Origin: Candidatus Zixiibacteriota bacterium
GTDB lineage: Bacteria > Zixibacteria > MSB-5A5 > CAIYYT01
DNA: 6,275 nt
Direction of reading: 5' to 3'
NCBI GenBank assembly: GCA_026397575.1
Contig: JAPLUP010000511.1
Span: 1-6,275 of the forward strand
A model generated the notes under the pieces. That model searched no databases, was not told the DNA's origin, and saw only the letters and a program-made list of their open reading frames with translations. Position numbers and translations under genes: made by a program. The stretch's first letter is position 1. Each line of letters opens with the position of its first letter. Positions 1 to 5,794 of the stretch are shown piece after piece.

Positions 1-264
1 TTCGGATTCAATGATTTCACGGTAGACCCCTTTGCCCCAATAATCCTTTCCATCCGGCGAACGCATACAATAGTGAAAAACTCCACCCGGTCTCAGGTCA
101 ATCTTGCAGACTGGCATTGTAAATCTATTTGGCCCCCACCAGCTGGCAACGCGTTCCGGCTCTGTCCACGCTTTGAATACCAGATCGCGAGGCGCGTCGA
201 AGACGCGCGTAATGGCGAAGTTACGATCCTTGGTCCCCACTGTCGGATTATTTCCTGCTGACAC
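1..264 (-). CDS. SRPBCC/AHSA1-type protein, N-terminal part (runs off left edge)
   Basis: This is the first 88 codons of an SRPBCC-fold protein of the AHSA1 (activator of Hsp90 ATPase homologue 1-like) type; the C-terminal part lies outside the window. The translation has the family's opening pattern: a first strand around residues 15-22 (NFAITRVFDAP), then LVFKAWTEPE (28-37), the WWGP box (42-45) and DLRPGG (56-61), followed by the strands HYCMRSPDGKDYWGKGVYREI. These domains form a small cytoplasmic helix-grip fold with a hydrophobic ligand cavity; the ligand is not predictable here. The start is GTG at 264, with AGGAG five bases upstream. An ATG two bases earlier is in another frame and does not give this protein. 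The gene is divergent from the dinB-like gene at 506. SRPBCC and DinB-like genes are often neighbours, frequently with an ArsR regulator, which is not visible here. The family call is firm; the function is open. Confidence 0.87.
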   Translation of the reverse strand, partial: MSAGNNPTVGTKDRNFAITRVFDAPRDLVFKAWTEPERVASWWGPNRFTMPVCKIDLRPGGVFHYCMRSPDGKDYWGKGVYREIIESE

Positions 265-269
265 ATAAA

Positions 270-274
270 CTCCT
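270..274 (-). promoter_or_regulatory. Ribosome binding site fixing the GTG start of the SRPBCC gene
   Basis: AGGAG on the minus strand lies five bases before the GTG at 264-262. It supports that GTG rather than the overlapping ATG at 266-264, whose frame stops early and lacks the SRPBCC motifs. Confidence 0.6.
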
Positions 275-308
275 ATACTTTGCGTAGCGGAGGCGCCGCT
301 CTGATTCA

Positions 309-335
309 ATTAAGATGTCTAAACCGTTGAGTCAA
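309..335 (-). promoter_or_regulatory. Possible promoter for the SRPBCC gene
   Basis: On the minus strand TTGACT (335-330, five of six matches to the -35 consensus) is followed after 15 bases by CTTAAT (314-309, four of six). The spacing is shorter than the ideal 17, so this is a weak prediction. It would give a leader of about 40 bases before the GTG at 264. The -35 hexamer lies within the palindrome at 326-336. Confidence 0.35.
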
Positions 336-341
336 CAATTT
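321..341. promoter_or_regulatory. Imperfect 21-bp palindrome between divergent genes, possible operator
   Basis: The core GTTGA-G-TCAAC (326-336) is a perfect 5-1-5 inverted repeat. It is extended outward by AAA (321-323) and TTT (339-341) after a two-base mismatch on each side, giving 8 of 10 matching positions per arm. It covers the proposed -35 hexamer of the SRPBCC promoter, the position expected of a repressor site. The regulator is unknown. An ArsR-type protein would fit the usual company of SRPBCC and DinB genes, but this is inference. Confidence 0.35.
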
Positions 342-505
342 CTTTGTAGAATACGTGTCGCCATATTCCCTATGTTTGGAGATTCCACTTAGCCGAAATC
401 GACGGCCATTACCGACGAAACAGCGTGGGCAGACAATGCCGCCAAATGTGATTGCCTCTCAACTGGATAAGCCGTAGCTTGGTGCAAAGTTGAAAGAGTT
501 GTATT

Positions 506-1039
506 ATGGATATAGACTGGAAATCAATCATCTGGCGGCAATTTGGGGCCGCTATTGACATGCTCGAAAACGCGCTGACCGCCTGTCCCGATGATTTGTG
601 GGCAAAGCCGGCGAATTCGGGGGACTCATTCACCGCGCGTTGGTACGAATTCTGGTATCTGACGTTTCACACCCTCTTCTGGTTGGACTACTATCTGTCT
701 GAAACGCGGGAGGGCTTTGTGCCTCCGGCTCCGTTTGGGCTGGAGGAGATGGACCCCAAAGGAGCGTTTCCGCCAAGAGTATACACGAAGGAGGAGCTTC
801 GCAATTATCTCGAGTATGACCGCGAGAAATGCCGAGCGAAGATTGCGGCGCTGACTGAGGAGACGGCGCAACGGCGTTATCGATCGGGGTGGATGGACTT
901 CAGCACCGTGGAGTTGCTCCTATACAACATGCGTCACGTACAACATCACACCGCACAGTTGAATCTCATCCTCCGGCAGACGACCAATACGGCGCCGGGA
1001 TGGATCGGTGTGACGAAAAGAAAGCTCAGCGACGAATAG
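506..1039 (+). CDS. DinB-like four-helix-bundle protein (putative metalloenzyme)
   Basis: The 177-residue product has the size and pattern of the DinB/YfiT-like family: a helical bundle with a divalent-metal site made of three histidines. Here H55 (in TFHTLFW) and the late H144-x3-H148 pair (RHVQHHTAQLN, residues 143-153) occupy the expected places. Helices are visible at about 5-28, 42-65, 94-117 and 133-157. The family includes thiol-dependent transferases (bacillithiol and mycothiol S-transferases, maleylpyruvate isomerase relatives), but many members have no known reaction and none can be assigned here. No signal peptide or membrane segment is seen, so it is probably cytoplasmic. The ATG at 506 is preceded by a modest AAAGAG site. 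The gene is divergent from the SRPBCC gene and convergent with the BlaI/M56 operon, whose probable terminator overlaps its last codons. Despite the family name this is not the Pol IV dinB gene. Confidence 0.86.
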   Translation: MDIDWKSIIWRQFGAAIDMLENALTACPDDLWAKPANSGDSFTARWYEFWYLTFHTLFWLDYYLSETREGFVPPAPFGLEEMDPKGAFPPRVYTKEELRNYLEYDREKCRAKIAALTEETAQRRYRSGWMDFSTVELLLYNMRHVQHHTAQLNLILRQTTNTAPGWIGVTKRKLSDE

Positions 1040-1053
1040 GTGCTCGCTGAGCT
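1012..1053 (-). terminator. Probable intrinsic terminator of the BlaI/M56 operon
   Basis: A perfect 10-bp stem, AGCTCAGCGA (1023-1032) paired with TCGCTGAGCT (1044-1053), encloses an 11-base loop. Read on the minus strand it is followed at once by TTCTTTTC (1022-1015), while the plus-strand side has no T run. It lies 85 bases past the stop codon of the M56 gene. It therefore suits that operon, although it sits across the stop codon (1037-1039) of the convergent dinB-like gene. The long loop lowers confidence somewhat. Confidence 0.6.
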
Positions 1054-1137
1054 GAAAATTAGTCTACGCCTTGCCACGGGCCGTCCGGCTGTCGAAGGGC
1101 AAGACCAACTGGACGCAACAGCAGACCGAGAGGACTG

Positions 1138-2529
1138 TTAGGGCTCCTTTGGTGCTGGCTGATGAGGCCACCACGGTCCGAATTTTATCTCGTAGGAAAC
1201 CCAGACGGCCACGGGCTTACCTTCCTTTTTGGCTGGCAACCACTTTCCCTTTCCGGCCGCCTCTAGAGCCGCATCGTCCATCGTCTTGTGGCCTGATGGT
1301 TTTAGCATGATGACGTCTCGAACGGTTCCCTCCTTATCAATGAGAACCTTGAGCCGAATCGTGCCCTCTTGATTTGCCTTCTTAGCATCCTTGGGGTAGA
1401 CAGGGTTTGGCAACAGAACTGCGACGGGAACGCTGTCCATCGCCACAAAATCATCTGGGCGCGGGAGTTCTGTTTTGGTCGTATCGGCTTTGTTCTCGGC
1501 GTGTAACTGAAGCATCGCCAGCGGTAATATCATCAGAAAGGCACATAGCGAGATAAGCGCAGTCAAGGACCGCCCAATCTCCACTGACCGCACGCGGTTG
1601 TTCATGATCGACATGATTCTTGCCTCCAGTTGGATTCGATTGGCCATTCCTACAGCCGCGGGAACGGCAGGATGACCATTAGTGATTTCACGCGCCATCG
1701 CTACCAAATGCTCGGCATACGTTTGAGCATCGGCAGTTACACGGAGAACCGAATCGTCCCGCGCGATTTCCGTCTCCTCATTCATGCTCTTTCGAAGCAT
1801 CCATACAAGTGGATTAAACCAGTGAATCGCTTCGGCGCCCAGGGCGATGAAGTTCCAGAAGATGTCACGACCCTTGATGTGGGCCAATTCATGGCTCAGC
1901 ACCATGCGCAGCCGCTCCGCTGACCAGTCTTGTGCCGATCTGGGGAGCACTATCGTGGGTCTGAAGATGCCCCAGACAAAAGGCGTGTCAATTCGCTGCG
2001 AACTGGCCAATCGCACGGGTTGTTTTAGTCGGATTCTGGAAGTCACCGTCGCAGTGATCTCGACGGCCTGCCCTGATGCTATCGTTTCGGCAGACCGGCA
2101 GATGGCATTCGCCCTGAGAACGCCAATAGCTCTCCTCACGATAACAACTACGACACCAGCAAGCCACAGGATCAGCGCCATCGTAGACAGTGCGGCCAGT
2201 GACAGAATGCCTTGAGAAGATTCGCTTTCGTGACCAAGGTTTAGCCCGACAGTAGAGCTATTTATCCGCAAGACGGACGCCACGCTGTCGGATACGGGAA
2301 GTATCCAGGCGTCAACAGTCAAGGCAACAACCGGCAGCAGCAAGAGCACTCCGACAGTCCAGCGCATGATCAGGAGATGTATCACCGGACTCGTCCGTCT
2401 GAGAGCAACTCTGAGAACAAAAAGTGATAGTCCGGCGATTAGCGCGCCCTTAATCGCGTTCGCGAAGATTAGAAGCGCGAATCCCTGATTGACCTGGAAT
2501 GACGCCAAAGCGTCTAATGCCCAACTCAT
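1138..2529 (-). CDS. BlaR1/MecR1-like M56 membrane zinc protease with C-terminal TonB-like domain
   Basis: The 463-residue product has hydrophobic segments at about 17-43, 49-75, 109-132 and 319-342. Between the third and fourth is an M56 peptidase domain carrying the zinc motif HELAH (213-217), a downstream EIARDD (254-259) that would supply the third zinc ligand (E254), and the conserved HWFNPLVWMLRK stretch (236-247). After the last membrane segment comes a short linker, then a TonB_C-like domain (about 370-452) with the NPVYP box, GTIRLKVLIDKEG, MDDAALEA and W-x-PA signatures. In BlaR1/MecR1 the equivalent position holds a penicillin-binding sensor, which is absent here. By family analogy the cytoplasmic protease inactivates the BlaI-type repressor when the outer domain senses a signal; the signal is unknown. 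The ATG overlaps the stop codon of the repressor gene by 4 bp (ATGA), indicating translational coupling. I see no truncation. Confidence 0.93.
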   Translation of the reverse strand: MSWALDALASFQVNQGFALLIFANAIKGALIAGLSLFVLRVALRRTSPVIHLLIMRWTVGVLLLLPVVALTVDAWILPVSDSVASVLRINSSTVGLNLGHESESSQGILSLAALSTMALILWLAGVVVVIVRRAIGVLRANAICRSAETIASGQAVEITATVTSRIRLKQPVRLASSQRIDTPFVWGIFRPTIVLPRSAQDWSAERLRMVLSHELAHIKGRDIFWNFIALGAEAIHWFNPLVWMLRKSMNEETEIARDDSVLRVTADAQTYAEHLVAMAREITNGHPAVPAAVGMANRIQLEARIMSIMNNRVRSVEIGRSLTALISLCAFLMILPLAMLQLHAENKADTTKTELPRPDDFVAMDSVPVAVLLPNPVYPKDAKKANQEGTIRLKVLIDKEGTVRDVIMLKPSGHKTMDDAALEAAGKGKWLPAKKEGKPVAVWVSYEIKFGPWWPHQPAPKEP

Positions 2530-2921
2530 CTCTTTCGCTCCTCTCCTCGTTTTTCGCGAATTATCCGCTCCAGCCGATCGAGTTCGTCGTCGGTTAGCCG
2601 CCCAGCCGCGACATCAAGCAATGTGACGACGACTCCCTCGACGGAGCCGTTGAAGAACGTTCGCAGAGCGTGCTTGAGCGCGGACTGGCGTGCCTTCGCT
2701 GGACTCAAGATCGGCATATACGAATAGGCGCGACCCCTCCTCACATAGTTCAAGTGTCCCTTCTCTACCAACACGCCGAGAAGCGCGCGAACTGTCGAGT
2801 AGCTGGGGGGATCAGGAATGGCCTTCAGAACCTCGGACACCAAGGCCGTGCCAAGTCGATAGACTATATCCATTATCTGCCGTTCCCGCCTGCTGAGGTG
2901 TTCGATAGTTCGCCTACTCAT
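2526..2921 (-). CDS. BlaI/MecI-family transcriptional repressor
   Basis: The 131-residue product matches the full length of Penicillinase_R-family repressors. The winged-helix domain covers about residues 8-72: LSRRERQIMDIVYRLG, then the recognition helix SYSTVRALLGVLVEKG (40-55), then the wing YVRRGRAYSYMP (59-70). A C-terminal dimerisation segment follows, ending LTDDELDRLERIIREKR (109-125). Such proteins bind palindromic operators as dimers and are released when the partner M56 protease acts. The partner gene is immediately downstream with a 4-bp overlap. Two matching palindromes flank and overlap the promoter upstream, so autoregulation is likely. At the place where staphylococcal BlaI has its Asn-Phe cleavage site this protein reads VVVTLLDV (97-104), so cleavage at the classical site is doubtful by my unaided alignment. 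The ATG at 2921 has only a weak AAGGCGG upstream. The targets need not include a beta-lactamase; none is in view. Confidence 0.95.
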   Translation of the reverse strand: MSRRTIEHLSRRERQIMDIVYRLGTALVSEVLKAIPDPPSYSTVRALLGVLVEKGHLNYVRRGRAYSYMPILSPAKARQSALKHALRTFFNGSVEGVVVTLLDVAAGRLTDDELDRLERIIREKRGEERKR

Positions 2922-2970
2922 ATTTGCAGTCCGCCTTCAAATCCCATCAGATGCTGCCGTTCTCTGCCAC

Positions 2971-2988
2971 CTGCTAATAATTTAGCAG
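2971..2988. promoter_or_regulatory. Operator 1 of the BlaI-type repressor (predicted), over the -10 box
   Basis: CTGCTAA-TAAT-TTAGCAG has perfect 7-bp arms and contains the predicted -10 hexamer (2979-2984) of the repressor operon. It shares TGCTAA-N4-TTAGCA with the palindrome at 3015-3032. A dimeric repressor bound here would block promoter opening. Assignment to this repressor is inferred from position and duplication. Confidence 0.7.
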
Positions 2989-3007
2989 ATAGTGGTTCGT
3001 TTGTCAA
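2979..3007 (-). promoter_or_regulatory. Sigma70-type promoter of the BlaI/M56 operon
   Basis: On the minus strand a perfect TTGACA (3007-3002) is followed after exactly 17 bases by TAAATT (2984-2979, four of six matches). Transcription would start near 2972, giving a leader of about 50 bases before the repressor ATG at 2921. The -10 box lies inside operator 1, and operator 2 starts seven bases upstream of the -35 box. Confidence 0.75.
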
Positions 3008-3014
3008 GCACTAA

Positions 3015-3032
3015 ATGCTAAAATTTTAGCAT
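3015..3032. promoter_or_regulatory. Operator 2 of the BlaI-type repressor (predicted), upstream of the -35 box
   Basis: ATGCTAAAATTTTAGCAT is a perfect 18-bp palindrome with the same TGCTAA-N4-TTAGCA frame as operator 1. The two centres are 44 bp apart, close to four helical turns, so two dimers could sit on nearly the same face of the DNA. A shorter AGCA-N5-TGCT arrangement overlaps its left side (3007-3019). Confidence 0.7.
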
Positions 3033-3182
3033 ATTGTGAGTGGTGATTGGACATGAGTAGCATCACAATCCGGTGATGCCCTAGTGGCTGTTTAATCTGC
3101 GCACTGGAACACCTTGCTGAGCCGACGTAAGTTATTCGCCTTCAACGAGAGTGGATTCGGGAAGCGGTGTGAAGCAACATAC

Positions 3183-5078
3183 CTACTTGTCAACCCCCAC
3201 ACCTATCTCGTACGCGTTCGGTTTCAGCGTGTCTGACTTGGGGCTGATCCAGAGTAACCCGCTCTTCACCCGAGTATCTGTGTACGTGTCTTTGCCGCCA
3301 CCGTCGACAAACACGCCAAACGTATACAGATAGGCACGTGCTCCCTGAATGAGTCCGCGGGCGCCACCCAAGTTGAACCCGCCGCTGGTGTTGTATACGT
3401 CGTCACCGCTCCAGTCATGAAATATCCCGATCCCCTGAAAATTCCCGCCGCCAAGCGACAGACCAGGAGCATAATACACGTCATTGCCCCCGCGTTCATT
3501 GAAATAGCCGAGGGTGAAATCATGCCCCGAGCCGATTGACATATTCATCGTCGCGTTATAGGTGTCATTGCCTGCGAAATCATCGAGATACCCAATCGCA
3601 AAGTGCGCCCCGGACCCCAGCGTGTACCAAACGCTGTGGTAATTATCATCGCCGGTACCATCAATGAGCATTCCCAGCGCAAACCAGTAACCGCACCCTT
3701 GCGCAAACAGCCCGGCGGAGTACTTATCATTGCCCGAAATATCGCATAGAATGCCAACACCTCCTGCCCAACTGTGACCATCGACGAAGTCAGCGCGTTT
3801 GCCAAAACCAACTCCTTGAGACAGCGACGAGTTGTGTTCCTTGGTTTGTTGACCCGGACTGAAGAGAATGCTGTCCTCGGCGACATAAACGTCATTGCCC
3901 GAGTAGTTGATGCAAAGCCCACAACCTTTGGTGTAACCACACCCCTGCGAGTTCATCCAACAGTAAAGCGAGTCGTCGCCAGTGCTGTCCGCTAAGACTC
4001 CGACACCAAAGGCAGCACTCCCTTGTGCAAAGGTCTTGGCACGGTATCTGTCACGACCGTTGTTATCCATGACGACACCCACGCCGAAAATGCCGCAACC
4101 CTGTGCGACGTTTTTGGCGTCGTAGAAATCGTCACCGGACTTGTCGATCACAACTGACATTCCCAGAACAGCGCCGCCGATTCCGGGTGAAGTTGTATCT
4201 TCAGAGATGTACTTGTCGTTTCCGGCGACATCGATGATCGCATTGAGTGGGTAGCCGGTGGGAAATCCCGTAATGCGATAGGTGTCATCACCTCCCGCAT
4301 CGAGAATCAATAGAGGTGGCGTTTGGAACGAATACTCATCCTTGCCTTTGGTGCCGATCACGATCAATCCCTTGGGCGTTTTTATCTCCGAGCGAGAGTC
4401 CGGGAAGGTGCAGAATTCCAGTGAATCAGCCCCTCTTTTGAGTGCCTCGGCAAGATCCTCCGCGCCTCCAACCATCCGATTGAAATCAACTCCGGTCGCA
4501 AATTCCTCCACTAAGTCGTTGTACTTCTGACTATCGGCGACGAAATACTCATAGATCTGACGGCGATACTTATCCTTCTCCACCTTATCGAATGCCTTTT
4601 TGAAATTGAACTCGTCGTCGTCGATCAGCGCATAGATCAGATCGATCTTGGCTCGCAGCTTGGCAAACTGCGATCCCGCCAGCAATTTATGACTTGCGGT
4701 AAACGAAGTCTGCGGCAAAGAATCCAAACGCTTTGTGTAAGCCTCAAGCGGATCGCCGATGAGTCCCCGACGCACCGGACAATCGATCTTGCGTCCGGCG
4801 CTACCGACAAGTGCCGTAATGTTGCCGCAGTCGGCAGTGAATGCTTCGAGATTCATTTGGCCGTACTTGGGAAGTTTGAGTGGATTCTTGTGGAACATGG
4901 TGAAATAGGAAAGGCGCCACATGTCGCCACCCCAACTCGCCATCTCATCCTGATCGAACCGGATATCCTCGCGAGTTTTACCGACTTGCGCCATGGCGGA
5001 ATCGAAAAGAGAAAAGTCCTGTGAAAACGCTGTGGATGATGTTATCAGCATCAGGGCAACGAAGATCAGACGTGTCAT
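3183..5078 (-). CDS. Exported protein with about 13 D-x-x-G-[ND]-D-x-Y repeats, family not recognised
   Basis: I do not recognise this 631-residue protein. Residues 1-20 form a signal peptide (MTRLIFVALMLITSSTAFSQ), so it should be exported. Residues 21 to about 235 look mainly helical, with charged stretches (KAFDKVEKDKYRRQIYEYF), and contain Cys84, Cys100 and Cys223. From about 242 to 600 a motif D-x-x-G-[ND]-D-x-Y recurs at residues 242, 260, 283, 312, 338, 364, 391, 446, 473, 500, 527, 555 and 592, usually 26-28 apart. Between motifs sits [AS]-Q-G-x-G and a short strand ending G-[VI]-G-[VIM]. The Gln is kept in the earlier units (326, 352, 378, 421, 460) and becomes Leu or Ile in the last four (487, 515, 542, 570). 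The unit at 391-445 carries an insertion. The pattern suggests a beta-solenoid, perhaps binding cations through its Asp-rich turns (inference). The ATG at 5078 is chosen for its AGGAG and the signal peptide; the frame stays open upstream to 5198. No transmembrane anchor or sorting signal is seen. Confidence 0.85.
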   Translation of the reverse strand: MTRLIFVALMLITSSTAFSQDFSLFDSAMAQVGKTREDIRFDQDEMASWGGDMWRLSYFTMFHKNPLKLPKYGQMNLEAFTADCGNITALVGSAGRKIDCPVRRGLIGDPLEAYTKRLDSLPQTSFTASHKLLAGSQFAKLRAKIDLIYALIDDDEFNFKKAFDKVEKDKYRRQIYEYFVADSQKYNDLVEEFATGVDFNRMVGGAEDLAEALKRGADSLEFCTFPDSRSEIKTPKGLIVIGTKGKDEYSFQTPPLLILDAGGDDTYRITGFPTGYPLNAIIDVAGNDKYISEDTTSPGIGGAVLGMSVVIDKSGDDFYDAKNVAQGCGIFGVGVVMDNNGRDRYRAKTFAQGSAAFGVGVLADSTGDDSLYCWMNSQGCGYTKGCGLCINYSGNDVYVAEDSILFSPGQQTKEHNSSLSQGVGFGKRADFVDGHSWAGGVGILCDISGNDKYSAGLFAQGCGYWFALGMLIDGTGDDNYHSVWYTLGSGAHFAIGYLDDFAGNDTYNATMNMSIGSGHDFTLGYFNERGGNDVYYAPGLSLGGGNFQGIGIFHDWSGDDVYNTSGGFNLGGARGLIQGARAYLYTFGVFVDGGGKDTYTDTRVKSGLLWISPKSDTLKPNAYEIGVGVDK

Positions 5079-5084
5079 AGAAAT

Positions 5085-5089
5085 CTCCT
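5085..5089 (-). promoter_or_regulatory. Ribosome binding site fixing the start of the repeat-protein gene
   Basis: AGGAG on the minus strand lies six bases before the ATG at 5078-5076. That ATG begins a textbook signal peptide. An in-frame ATG at 5198 would put 40 residues ahead of the signal peptide and lies inside a dispersed-type palindrome, so it is not the likely start. Confidence 0.75.
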
Positions 5090-5110
5090 GTGATACAATC
5101 TTGGGAAGAT

Positions 5111-5140
5111 ACTCTAGACACGAAGACCGAGCAACGGCAA
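5111..5140 (-). promoter_or_regulatory. Weak candidate promoter for the repeat-protein gene
   Basis: On the minus strand TTGCCG (5140-5135) and TAGAGT (5116-5111) are 18 bases apart, each with four of six consensus matches. Transcription would begin about 25-30 bases before the ATG at 5078. An overlapping pair (TTGCTC/TATCTT) is about equally good, so the exact boxes are uncertain. Confidence 0.28.
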
Positions 5141-5189
5141 TCAGCGACAGCGTGACGTCAAGCACCAAGTGGGCTTGACCTACTAAACT

Positions 5190-5229
5190 GTAGCTCACCC
5201 AGAGCGAAGCGTCGGGTGGGTTTCGTTAC
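5190..5229. repeat. 40-bp palindrome-like element, dispersed-repeat type
   Basis: GTA (5190-5192) and TAC (5227-5229) frame CACCC (5196-5200) and GGGTG (5214-5218), with a small GC-GAA-GC hairpin in the centre (5204-5210). From memory, elements built as ACCC..GAAGC..GGGT are widespread between genes in environmental bacteria. Whether it is repeated in this genome cannot be seen from one copy. Confidence 0.45.
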
Positions 5230-5237
5230 GATATCGT

Positions 5238-5255
5238 GCGAATAATGCTATTCGC
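5238..5255. repeat. Short perfect hairpin, 7-bp stem
   Basis: GCGAATA (5238-5244) and TATTCGC (5249-5255) enclose ATGC. ATC (5233-5235) and GAT (5256-5258) could extend the stem past a two-base bulge. It has no T run, so it is not an intrinsic terminator. It follows the 5190-5229 element closely and may belong to it. Confidence 0.45.
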
Positions 5256-5379
5256 GATGTCAAAGAACAAGCGGGCCTAGGCCGTCAGCTCCCGCAGGCG
5301 GATGGTTGGCCTGTTTGACCTTGGGTTCCCGATCGTGTTTTGATATTCGATTCGCGCCGATGGAACAAGCCTGAACCTA

Positions 5380-5412
5380 ATCCGCGGCGCACGAGGACGT
5401 ACGCCGCGCACA
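5380..5412 (+). repeat. 33-bp direct repeat, copy 1
   Basis: These 33 bases recur exactly at 5794-5826, 414 bp downstream. The unit itself forms a 7-bp stem, CGCGGCG (5383-5389) with CGCCGCG (5402-5408), around a 12-base loop. Beyond the exact block the two copies share looser similarity (for example a GTG-n-CCCC-n-GGGAAAA pattern near 5450 and 5841), suggesting a longer, partly decayed element. Confidence 0.8.
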
Positions 5413-5744
5413 TGGTGCACAGGACGGAACAGGTACAGCCGAACGATGTGTCCCCAGAGGGAAAACACGTACGACAACGACAGGATCAAGTCATCCGTCA
5501 AATTGCCAAAGAGCCGGAACCGGTCGCGGGGAAAAGGGGACGCTCCTCCATTGAGTCATCGACATCGCAAACGTCCGCTATTGTAGCGAGGTCGATCGGA
5601 TTCGCGGTTGTCACGATACGCTCTATTACTGGGTTCCGGTTGACGGTGTAAACTGTTCTTCAGTAGAGACCGTCATGACAGGTTTGACCCAAATCGAAGA
5701 CGATCACGACGGAAGACATACGAGACCCATCAATGGTAGATGGG

Positions 5745-5754
5745 GCACCGGTGC
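5745..5754. repeat. Perfect 10-bp palindrome beside the hairpin cluster
   Basis: GCACCGGTGC reads the same on both strands and overlaps by two bases the left arm of the inverted repeat at 5753-5763. It may mark the edge of the element to its right. Confidence 0.4.
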
Positions 5755-5756
5755 TT

Positions 5757-5794
5757 TGATGTGCCGTCAGGAAAGGGTTCCTGACGGCGCATCA
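5757..5794. repeat. Strong hairpin, 17-bp stem with a 4-base loop
   Basis: Bases 5757-5773 pair with 5778-5794 around the loop AGGG. The only non-Watson-Crick position is one T/G (5762 with 5789), which is a wobble pair in RNA. The outer bases of its left arm can alternatively pair with 5862-5868 as part of the 11-bp inverted repeat. Confidence 0.8.

Noticed and set aside
482..510. TTG-N20-TATTAT promoter-like pair just before the dinB-like gene.
   Set aside because: The -10 box would overlap the ATG at 506, putting the transcript start inside the gene. The -35 match is poor.
3033..3069. Inverted repeat ATTGTGA/TCACAAT as a further operator or terminator.
   Set aside because: The arms are short, 23 bases apart, and carry no T run. 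It does not resemble the TGCTAA palindromes.
3545..3940. Open frame of 131 codons on the minus strand inside the repeat-protein gene.
   Set aside because: It is a shadow frame kept open by the periodic Gly/Asp codons of the real gene. Its product has no coherent pattern.
3183..4350. RTX calcium-binding nonapeptide repeats in the exported protein.
   Set aside because: The Asp/Gly motif occurs once per about 27 residues rather than as tandem GGxGxDxUx nonamers, and there is no sign of a type I secretion signal.
5079..5198. A 40-residue in-frame extension of the repeat protein starting at the ATG at 5198.
   Set aside because: It would bury the signal peptide, has no good ribosome binding site, and starts within a palindromic repeat. 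The ATG at 5078 has AGGAG and begins the signal peptide.
5277..5501. Open frame of 74 codons on the minus strand.
   Set aside because: It has a hydrophobic start followed by Arg-rich sequence from the repeat, with no recognised family or convincing translation signals.
5340..5651. Open frame of 103 codons on the plus strand.
   Set aside because: Composition is repetitive and Arg/Ser-rich, it runs through the 33-bp repeat, and no motif or ribosome binding site is seen.
5498..5659. Stop-to-stop minus-strand frame of about 52 codons with fairly protein-like composition (PIDLATIADVCDVDDSMEER).
   Set aside because: It has no start codon at its head, is short, and shows no family match. It could be a gene remnant but cannot be supported.
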